A stretch of DNA of 7,418 bases from Candidatus Bathyarchaeota archaeon (GTDB lineage Archaea > Thermoproteota > Bathyarchaeia > Bathyarchaeales > Bathycorpusculaceae), in the NCBI GenBank assembly GCA_030668645.1, contig DAOVFC010000022.1, positions 1-7,418 of the forward strand, given 5' to 3'. Of the stretch, positions 1-5,810 are shown in pieces. The notes below the pieces were generated by a model. It saw only the letters and a list, made by a program, of their open reading frames with translations. It had not been told where the DNA came from and searched no databases. A program made the translations under genes and the position numbers. Positions within the stretch are counted from its first letter, which is position 1; the number at the start of each line of letters is the position of its first letter.

Positions 1-1263
1 ATAAACGATCTTCGCGAGATGGGTCTAGATGTCTCTGCCGTGGTGATAAATAGGTTTGATAACGAATTGATTGCCAAAAAATTCAAACAAAAACTTCAGA
101 ATAGGGGAATACGTGTTTTCATACATTACGAGGTGCCAAACTACCTTAAGGATTTGGATTTTGTTGTAAGTGATAAAGGATACGGCAAACAAGAGTACGT
201 GGATACTGAGAAAAAGATTGCAGTTGTCACAGCACCTGGACCAGGTAGCGGTAAATTCTCATTCTGTATGGCGCAAATTTATAACGAGAGAAAACGAGGT
301 GTCAAGTCCGGTTTTGCAAAATTCGAGACGTTTCCAGTATGGAATCTAAGTCTTAACCATCCGGTAAATATTGCATACGAAGCAGCAACCGCGGACATAG
401 GAGATTATAACATCGTAGACCCATTCCATAAAAAAGCATACGGAATAACAGCAATCAATTACACTAGAGACGTGGAAAATTTTGCAATAATGAAAAAGAT
501 AATCGATAAGATAGTTGATAAAGGCGATGCAATGGCGAAATATAAATCACCAACCGACATGGGTGTCAACAGGGTTAAAGAGGGAATAATCGATGATGAC
601 GTGGTACGTGAAGCAAGTAAGGAAGAAATCGTAAGACGCTATTTTACATATCACAGAGAATTTGTAGAGGGTAATACTCTTTACGATACTCTTGAGAGAA
701 TGGAAAAAATTGTGGAGAAGGCGGGCGTTAATCCCAAAGACCGTTCTGTTGTCCTGCCAGCAAGAGAAGCAGCGGAAGACGCTAGAAGGAGAAAAGACGA
801 GGGAAAAGGATACAAAGGTGTGTTCTGTGGCGCGGCAATCGAAATCTCCTTGGATTCAGATAACACTCTAATCGTAACAGGCAAGAATTCGCCACTGCTC
901 TACGCTGAATCAGCGGCGATTCTGAATGCAACCAAGATGATCGCAAAAATACCGGATGAAGTCGACGTGATATCCCCGAACGTAATCAAAAACATTATAC
1001 AATTAAAGAATGCAATGAGATTAAGCAGCGCATCATTGGATGTAAAAGAAATACTCAACGCATTGGCTGCAAGCGCGGTATCCGACGAGAATGCACGCAA
1101 ATGCTTAGATGCGCTAAATAAACTGAAAGGTTGTGAAATGCACACCACCCATCTTGTGAACGAAGGTAACGAAAAGACGCTGAATCAAATAGGCTTAAAT
1201 TTAACGACAGACGCAAGATTACCGTTTCCTGATGAGACTTTTGTCCCCAACTATTTCATTTGA
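1..1263 (+). CDS. DUF1846 (UPF0371) family protein, 5' end cut by window
   Basis: The frame is open from base 1, so the ATG at 19 is internal and the real start lies upstream. About 420 residues are visible; family members are usually close to 500, so roughly 80-100 N-terminal residues are missing. Family hallmarks, seen by recall of conserved blocks, include APGPGSGKFSFCMAQIY (bases 232-282), FETFPVWNLSLNHPVN, AYEAATADIGDYN, the SPTDMGVN block, LPAREAAEDARRRK, FCGAAIEISL and, near the end, GCEMHTTHL. The GPGSGK stretch resembles a nucleotide-binding P-loop but has Phe where Ser/Thr normally follows the Lys. The protein looks cytosolic, with no membrane segments. The biochemical role of the family is not established to my knowledge. 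The gene is convergent with the small PUA-like gene, and its operon partners, if any, are off the left edge. Family assignment is secure; function is unknown. Confidence 0.9.
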   Translation: MNDLREMGLDVSAVVINRFDNELIAKKFKQKLQNRGIRVFIHYEVPNYLKDLDFVVSDKGYGKQEYVDTEKKIAVVTAPGPGSGKFSFCMAQIYNERKRGVKSGFAKFETFPVWNLSLNHPVNIAYEAATADIGDYNIVDPFHKKAYGITAINYTRDVENFAIMKKIIDKIVDKGDAMAKYKSPTDMGVNRVKEGIIDDDVVREASKEEIVRRYFTYHREFVEGNTLYDTLERMEKIVEKAGVNPKDRSVVLPAREAAEDARRRKDEGKGYKGVFCGAAIEISLDSDNTLIVTGKNSPLLYAESAAILNATKMIAKIPDEVDVISPNVIKNIIQLKNAMRLSSASLDVKEILNALAASAVSDENARKCLDALNKLKGCEMHTTHLVNEGNEKTLNQIGLNLTTDARLPFPDETFVPNYFI

Positions 1264-1340
1264 AAACCGCGGAACTGCAAAAGCTGTTTGACAAGCCTGC
1301 CTCTCAATCACAAAACCATGGACCGGAATCAGCATTCTAA

Positions 1341-1360
1341 TCCTTTTGCCCGTCTTTTCC
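1341..1360 (+). terminator. possible T-rich terminator after the DUF1846 gene
   Basis: Two TTTT runs (1344-1347 and 1355-1358) lie about 80-95 bases after the stop of the plus-strand gene, inside a 106-base convergent gap. Archaeal intrinsic terminators are T-rich tracts without an obligatory hairpin, so this is a candidate, but the runs are short and no stem is evident. The rest of the gap (1264-1369) shows nothing recognisable. Confidence 0.2.
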
Positions 1361-1369
1361 AACGGTCAC

Positions 1370-1777
1370 TTACTTTTGTAAGCGTTCAGCCTGACCTATG
1401 ATTGAACTTAGCTGTTGCTTGCTAAGCGATAAACCGTGAAGGAATCTCCCGCGAACTTTCAAGTCTTTCAAAACCGTTTCCTTAATGGGTAATGGCTTAT
1501 CAAATTTTAGGACGTACTTGAATTCTAGAGCCTTCGTCCATCCCCGTTTTTCGCACTCGCGCCGTTCCTCTTCGGAAAGCTCATCCCTTTCGTAAACGTT
1601 TTCTATTACGCCGTAGCCAACAACAGCGTCGCCAACATTCGTCTTGTGCACGAATATTATCGTTTGCCCCGGGCGCCATTTTCTGCGGAACCCAGTATAA
1701 TAGACTGCTACGTCAAAGACTTGGTCAACCCACTCCTTTGTTGCGATTCTTAAGATGTAACCTTCAGCTGCCTTCAT
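1370..1777 (-). CDS. small PUA-like / EVE-type domain protein, putative nucleic-acid binding
   Basis: The product is 135 residues with no signal peptide or membrane helix, so probably cytosolic. Its layout matches a single PUA-superfamily beta-barrel of the EVE/ASCH kind: an N-terminal strand ending in a Trp helix cap (residues 7-17), WRPGQTIIFVHK at 34-45 (the 'PG-D/Q-hhhhh' strand typical of these barrels), VVGYGVIENVY at 52-62 (the G-hh-V strand), a charged insert at 63-80, a strand at 84-92, then a basic segment and LHGLSLSKQQLSSII at 113-127, resembling the C-terminal edge helix of EVE proteins. EVE and related barrels bind modified or structured nucleic acids; which ligand applies here cannot be read from the sequence. 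The gene starts 17 bases after the stop of the dehydrogenase at 2823-1795, so it is probably the third gene of that operon. The ATG is supported by GTGAG six bases upstream. An ASCH domain is the main alternative. Confidence 0.6.
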   Translation of the reverse strand: MKAAEGYILRIATKEWVDQVFDVAVYYTGFRRKWRPGQTIIFVHKTNVGDAVVGYGVIENVYERDELSEEERRECEKRGWTKALEFKYVLKFDKPLPIKETVLKDLKVRGRFLHGLSLSKQQLSSIIGQAERLQK

Positions 1778-1783
1778 AAAGCT

Positions 1784-1788
1784 CTCAC
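1784..1788 (-). promoter_or_regulatory. Shine-Dalgarno site GTGAG
   Basis: Read on the minus strand, GTGAG lies six bases before the ATG at 1777. It matches part of the archaeal GGAGGTGA consensus and fixes the start of the PUA-like gene within the 17-base gap after the upstream dehydrogenase. Confidence 0.5.
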
Positions 1789-1794
1789 GTTCAC

Positions 1795-2823
1795 TTAGGG
1801 GTTTATCGCTATTTTTATCTCGCTCTTAGACGTAGACAATATTTCAAAGGCTTCTTTAATATCTTTCAATCGAAGTTTCCGTGTTATCAGCGGTCTCACA
1901 TCGATTGTTCTTGAGGCTATCAGGTTTAGGGCTTTTTTGAAGTGCAAAGGGGTCGCGTGAAAGGCGCCGAGCACTGTTACCTCTCCGTAGTGAAGGAGTT
2001 CCGTGTCGACTTTTATCTCCGTTTCAGGGGGGCATCCGCCGAACTCTAAGACCGCCCCACCCTTTCTAACAAGATTCAAGGCTTGCTCCCAGGTTGCTGG
2101 CAATCCTATGGCTTCTATCACAACGTCTGCGCCGTATCCACCAGTTAACTGTCGAACCCTTTCCACAACATCCTCTTTTCCAGCGTTGATTGCCTCGTCA
2201 ACTCCCAGCCTTTTAGCGAGGCTTAACCTTTCTTCCACGAGGTCTATGATGATCGTCTTTTCTGCGCCGATCTTCTTAACAGTTAGTAGATGCAATAAGC
2301 CGATCGGTCCAGCGCCGATTATTGTCACGGTGTCACCGAGTTTCACCCCTGCCTCTTCAACTCCGTGCAGCACACACGCCAAGGGTTCGGCAACCGCCGC
2401 TTCTTCGTATGAAACGTGCTGCGGAACCTCCTGCGTGTTCACCAAAACCATGTGGGCTGGAACCTTGATGTACTCAGCGTAGGCTCCCCAGAGCCAGATC
2501 ATGTTCTCACAAAGGTTGTACCTGCCTCTCCGACACATGATGCAGCGCAGACATGGGGCACTGTTTCCGGCGCGGACACGCATACCCTTTCTAGGCCAGT
2601 CCAACCCTTCTCCGACTTCAACGACATCGCCAGCCCATTCATGCCCGAAAATCGTTGGAAGCTTTATCACCTTTTCGACGTAGCCCCTCTGAAGGATTTT
2701 AAGATCCGTGCCACATGTTGTGGCTGCCTTGACCCTAACCAACACCTCGCCAGCGTCAACCTCGGGCACCTCAACATCTTCTACCCGCAGGTCTCCTATG
2801 CCGTAAAGCATGGCTGCCCTCAT
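1795..2823 (-). CDS. Zn-dependent, NAD-type medium-chain dehydrogenase (sorbitol/threonine dehydrogenase-like), second of a tandem pair
   Basis: The product is 342 residues from the ATG at 2823, a normal length for medium-chain alcohol dehydrogenases. In order: the GroES-like catalytic domain with Cys37 in TTCGTDLK and the GHE motif His61-Glu62 plus Glu146 (in AEPLAC) as catalytic zinc ligands; four Cys at 91, 94, 97 and 105 in the C-x2-C-x2-C-x7-C structural zinc loop; the Rossmann fold with GAGPIG at 170-175 and an acidic Asp194 at the end of the second strand, which favours NAD+ over NADP+. It should oxidise a polyol, sugar or hydroxy-amino acid; substrate unknown. Three starts are possible: GTG 2832, ATG 2829 and ATG 2823. 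I chose 2823 because the protein then begins MRAAMLYG, as relatives do, with GTGAT four bases upstream. The start region overlaps or abuts the stop of the preceding dehydrogenase (GTGATG), implying coupled translation. Confidence 0.9.
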   Translation of the reverse strand: MRAAMLYGIGDLRVEDVEVPEVDAGEVLVRVKAATTCGTDLKILQRGYVEKVIKLPTIFGHEWAGDVVEVGEGLDWPRKGMRVRAGNSAPCLRCIMCRRGRYNLCENMIWLWGAYAEYIKVPAHMVLVNTQEVPQHVSYEEAAVAEPLACVLHGVEEAGVKLGDTVTIIGAGPIGLLHLLTVKKIGAEKTIIIDLVEERLSLAKRLGVDEAINAGKEDVVERVRQLTGGYGADVVIEAIGLPATWEQALNLVRKGGAVLEFGGCPPETEIKVDTELLHYGEVTVLGAFHATPLHFKKALNLIASRTIDVRPLITRKLRLKDIKEAFEILSTSKSEIKIAINP

Positions 2824-2828
2824 TCTCA

Positions 2829-3854
2829 TCACTCGTTTAAAATGATAACCTTCAAGCTTTCCTTATTCCTTAGGGCTGTTTTAAAGGCTTCAGCCGCATC
2901 CGTAAGTGGAAAACGATGAGTCATCAACCCCTTTGCATCTATTCTACCGGATTCTATCAGCTCCAAAGCGGTTCTCGTCTCTAAGTGTGAAGTTGAGTAA
3001 GAAGGGATTATCTGAATCTCCGAGAAAAACAGCTCTTTCGGGCTTACAGGCAGATATTTTCCAGGCAAGGTGGGTGCAAAAACACAGAGCCTCCCCCCTC
3101 TGCGGCAAACGCCTACTCCAGTTTTATATGCGCCTATGCTCGGCGCAGCAACAACCACAAGGTCCGCTCCCCTTCCGTCAGTCTCAGACTTAACAACCTC
3201 GGCGAGTTCTTCTTTTTCCGGGTTAACCATGATGTCTGCTCCGAACTTCTCCGCCATTTTTAGGCGGTAATCAATCAGATCGCTGATAATTATTTGTACT
3301 GCTCCGAAAATTTTCGCCAAAGCCGTGTGTATCACTCCGGCTGGTCCAGCGCCAATTATCGCCACCGAATCGCCAGCTTTTATGCTGCATTTTTTGAGGG
3401 CTCGCAAACAGCAGCCAACCGGTTCGATTAGTGTGGCTTCTTCGAAAGAGATGTTTTCCGGAATCTTTAAGGTGTCGATTTGAAGGTTTGGTGCTGGAAC
3501 TCTGAAGTGTTCTGAGAATCCACCTGGTTCGATGTGCGTTTTGTGGAACTGCTCGCATAGCGTGTAGTCTCCGTGTAGGCAGTAGTGACACGTCAGGCAC
3601 GCCACGTGGTGGTGCACAAAGACTCTGTCACCGACTGTGAAGCCCTCAACTATGCTTCCAGCCTTAGCTATTATTCCTGCCGGTTCATGTCCGAGAACCA
3701 GTGGAGCACGGTTTCTGAGATACCAGTCCATAAGGTCTGAGCCGCATATCCCACATGCTTTCATTTCTACAAGAACTTCGTCTTCACCTATTCTGGGTGT
3801 GGACATTTTCTCTATTCTTATGTCCTCTTGGCTATAATACATTGCAACTTTCAT
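2829..3854 (-). CDS. Zn-dependent, NAD-type medium-chain dehydrogenase (sorbitol/threonine dehydrogenase-like), first of a tandem pair
   Basis: The product is 341 residues. The catalytic domain carries CGICGSD with Cys37 as zinc ligand, GHE at His56-Glu57 and Glu144 (IEPVGCC); the structural zinc loop has Cys86, 89, 92 and 100; GGFSEHFRVPA at 111-121 is typical of the threonine/sorbitol dehydrogenase branch. The Rossmann fold has GAGPAG at 168-173 and Asp192 ending the second strand, again indicating NAD+. All catalytic residues are present, so it should be active as a cytosolic oxidoreductase; the substrate is not readable. It differs clearly from its neighbour in most positions outside the shared motifs, so the pair are paralogues that diverged long ago, not a recent duplication. 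It is the promoter-proximal gene of a minus-strand operon. Its ATG at 3854 has only a weak TGAG upstream, and its TGA stop (2831-2829) overlaps possible starts of the next gene. Confidence 0.9.
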   Translation of the reverse strand: MKVAMYYSQEDIRIEKMSTPRIGEDEVLVEMKACGICGSDLMDWYLRNRAPLVLGHEPAGIIAKAGSIVEGFTVGDRVFVHHHVACLTCHYCLHGDYTLCEQFHKTHIEPGGFSEHFRVPAPNLQIDTLKIPENISFEEATLIEPVGCCLRALKKCSIKAGDSVAIIGAGPAGVIHTALAKIFGAVQIIISDLIDYRLKMAEKFGADIMVNPEKEELAEVVKSETDGRGADLVVVAAPSIGAYKTGVGVCRRGGRLCVFAPTLPGKYLPVSPKELFFSEIQIIPSYSTSHLETRTALELIESGRIDAKGLMTHRFPLTDAAEAFKTALRNKESLKVIILNE

Positions 3855-3914
3855 TTCGGCTCAATCGTTTTTCTATCGCCAAGCACTTAAGACTTTCCAA
3901 GGTGCAACTTTAAT

Positions 3915-3924
3915 CGTATATGAA
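3915..3924 (-). promoter_or_regulatory. possible TATA element for the dehydrogenase operon
   Basis: On the minus strand TTCATATACG lies about 65 bases before the ATG at 3854. With usual archaeal spacing transcription would begin near 3893, leaving a leader of about 38 bases. The match is imperfect, and the palindromic TATA further upstream (3986-3997) could also serve this strand. Confidence 0.25.
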
Positions 3925-3977
3925 AGCGAACATAGGCGACGAAAAATTCAACTCTTACCGCCAGAGAAACGGATCGC

Positions 3978-3997
3978 GCAAAAATCTTTTATAAAAG
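3978..3997 (+). promoter_or_regulatory. BRE/TATA-like archaeal promoter of the Vps62-like gene
   Basis: GCAAAAAT (3978-3985, BRE-like) is followed directly by CTTTTATAAAAG (3986-3997), a strong TATA-like element that is also a perfect 12-base palindrome. Usual archaeal spacing predicts transcription starting near 4018, giving a leader of about 35 bases before the ATG at 4053. Because the box is symmetric, direction depends on the BRE, which here favours the plus strand. Confidence 0.5.
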
Positions 3998-4038
3998 AAA
4001 AACCAATGCGGTTCACGTGAAATGATAAAGAATTAGTT

Positions 4039-4042
4039 GGAG
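4039..4042 (+). promoter_or_regulatory. Shine-Dalgarno site GGAG
   Basis: GGAG ends ten bases before the ATG at 4053, a slightly long but usable spacing. It supports this start, which also yields a well-formed signal peptide. Confidence 0.4.
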
Positions 4043-4052
4043 CTTTGTCACG

Positions 4053-5810
4053 ATGAAATATTTGCATACGCATGTGTGGCTTAATGCCTCAATCTTCCTC
4101 ATATTATCGCTGATGTTTTCTCTGTGGTTGATTTCCCCTCACAGCCTAATGGCTCAAGACGATTGGGATAACGATGGAGTGCCAGACTCCGATGAAAACC
4201 AGTTAGCCTTAAAATATGCTCCGTACCTTCATTTTGCGGCTGGAGAGAAATTCTTCCCAACGGATGTCAGCTACCACATAGACAATTCTGTTTTATTCCT
4301 AAAATCCGATGACAGCAACATTCTGGTAGACTCTTCTCCGACAATAGTAAGCATCTCTCTTTATCAAGGAGGAGATTACTTTCTGAATGACACATTGGGC
4401 GGATTTGAAGAAATAGCCGAAGACTATGGCCAGAAAAAAGAAAGCCTCGGATACACCGTATACGCCCGCGTAACAAAAAGTATGGAACACTTCGTTGTTC
4501 AATACTGGTTTTTCTATGCTTTTAACCCTGGAACTCTGAATCATCATCAAGGAGACTGGGAAATGGTAGAAATAATCCTGGACTCAGAGGAAACACCTCT
4601 GTACGCTACCTATTCACAACACTTCTCGGGTGAAAAAGCCTTTTGGAGCAACGTGGAGAAGGTAGATGAGACGCATCCAAGAGTTTACGCGGCGTTAGGG
4701 TCACATGCCAACTATTTCAGACCATACCAAGGCAAGCTTGGCTTAGAGAACGACGTAGTAGGAGATGCTTTCACGCTGGGGCCAGACGACTTTCAAATGA
4801 TCCTTCTTGGAGAAAAAGGCGCAGGGAATCACCCTTCCTCTCAAGACTGGCTGGATTATGGAGGAAAATGGGGGAACTGGGCTCAGTTAGCCGACATTTC
4901 TAGGGGTGCGGCTGGTCCGAGAGGCCCAGGATATGGTGAAAACGAGGATAAATGGTTCGGTCCAGTCTCTTGGGGAAGTGACGTTTTTGTTGTGAACCAA
5001 AATTGGTTCAGATTGAGCTGGATTACTTATCATTTCCTCTACATCTTCTCAGGCATTATCGCAGCCCTCACCGTCATTAAGCTTTGGAGGATAGCGAAAC
5101 GGAAAAGGCAGGGAAAACTAAATCTTATGAAAATATTACGTTCAAAGGCTGGCGTCGGCGTGGTTTTGGGAGTGGTTGGCGTAGCTATTTACTTGGTTGC
5201 GATCTTGCTACCGTGGTATGTGGTTAGGGGTAACATTCAGACCGTGGCGCTTGAGACCGTTGGAGAAGTCGACCTCGTTCTTGTCGACGGTGTTAATGGA
5301 GTTAGAGTTAACTTGCTGCAAGGTGATCAAGGATTAGCACAGCTTTTCGGATTGGGCATACCTCTTGGCATCATACTGTTGTCCAGTGTAGTGTTGAACA
5401 TTTTGGACCTTATCGGAGTTGAAAAACCCAAGAGTCTCTCCAGAACCTACCTAATGAGTGGTGTCACCTCCCTGATCCCCGTCATAATCATTGTAGTTTT
5501 CATAACTCAACTCGCTGGGTTGATAACACCGTTTGCTAACGCCGTGGGAGGAGGAGTGACCATACCTCCACTGGTAGATGAAATGGCTAGAGAAATCTCT
5601 TCATCCCCCCTCATAGGAGACTACAGTGGCGCTCTCGACTCTTACGGAAACCTTTACGTCTCGTGGGGCTTAGGAATAGGCTCATATCTTTTTATCGCCG
5701 CAGCCATAACAAAACTCGCAGCTGGAATAATTGTCAGAAAAGCTGTTTTCGCTGAAAGACCCAAAGAAAAGGTGGAAATCATTGAAGAGGAAAAGACCGA
5801 GAAATCTTAA
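4053..5810 (+). CDS. exported Vps62-like domain protein with calcium-binding loop and five membrane helices
   Basis: The product is 585 residues. Residues 1-34 form a signal peptide with a hydrophobic core at 12-27 and a plausible cut after SLMA. Residues 37-48 (D37, D39, D41, G42, D45, E48) form a complete EF-hand/dockerin/thrombospondin-3 style calcium loop. Residues about 50-310 resemble the Vps62 family: LALKYAPYLHF and FFPTD early, then QYWFFYAFNPG (150-160), HHQGDWE (164-170), YSQHFSG (187-193) and GSHANYF (216-222), with conserved His, Asp and Glu that could form a metal or catalytic site. Five hydrophobic helices follow at about 323-346, 366-391, 431-455, 470-497 and 540-561. Basic KRKRQGK after the first and the charged tail fit the positive-inside rule, placing the Vps62-like domain outside and the C-terminus inside. 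Promoter and leader are its own, so it is probably monocistronic. Function unknown; family call moderately sure. Confidence 0.75.
   Translation: MKYLHTHVWLNASIFLILSLMFSLWLISPHSLMAQDDWDNDGVPDSDENQLALKYAPYLHFAAGEKFFPTDVSYHIDNSVLFLKSDDSNILVDSSPTIVSISLYQGGDYFLNDTLGGFEEIAEDYGQKKESLGYTVYARVTKSMEHFVVQYWFFYAFNPGTLNHHQGDWEMVEIILDSEETPLYATYSQHFSGEKAFWSNVEKVDETHPRVYAALGSHANYFRPYQGKLGLENDVVGDAFTLGPDDFQMILLGEKGAGNHPSSQDWLDYGGKWGNWAQLADISRGAAGPRGPGYGENEDKWFGPVSWGSDVFVVNQNWFRLSWITYHFLYIFSGIIAALTVIKLWRIAKRKRQGKLNLMKILRSKAGVGVVLGVVGVAIYLVAILLPWYVVRGNIQTVALETVGEVDLVLVDGVNGVRVNLLQGDQGLAQLFGLGIPLGIILLSSVVLNILDLIGVEKPKSLSRTYLMSGVTSLIPVIIIVVFITQLAGLITPFANAVGGGVTIPPLVDEMAREISSSPLIGDYSGALDSYGNLYVSWGLGIGSYLFIAAAITKLAAGIIVRKAVFAERPKEKVEIIEEEKTEKS

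Noticed and set aside
238..255. GPGSGK as a genuine Walker A motif
   Set aside because: The residue after Lys is Phe instead of Ser/Thr and the spacing is off consensus, so I report it only as P-loop-like.
1264..1369. Small RNA, tRNA fragment or hairpin in the convergent gap
   Set aside because: No cloverleaf, stable stem or conserved RNA motif could be drawn; only short T runs are present.
2003..2919. Two long plus-strand frames (159 and 167 codons) opposite the dehydrogenases
   Set aside because: They overlap each other and the intact minus-strand dehydrogenases, lack recognisable domains and have shadow-like composition.
3271..3600. A 109-codon minus-strand frame inside the first dehydrogenase in another frame
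   Set aside because: It is embedded in a gene with all catalytic motifs intact and has no plausible domain, so it is an out-of-frame shadow.
1795..3854. Recent duplication of one dehydrogenase gene
   Set aside because: The two proteins agree mainly at family motifs and differ widely elsewhere, so they are old paralogues.
4267..4550. Minus-strand frames with Cys-rich translation under the Vps62-like gene
   Set aside because: They are antisense to a coherent secreted protein and show no family resemblance or ribosome-binding site.
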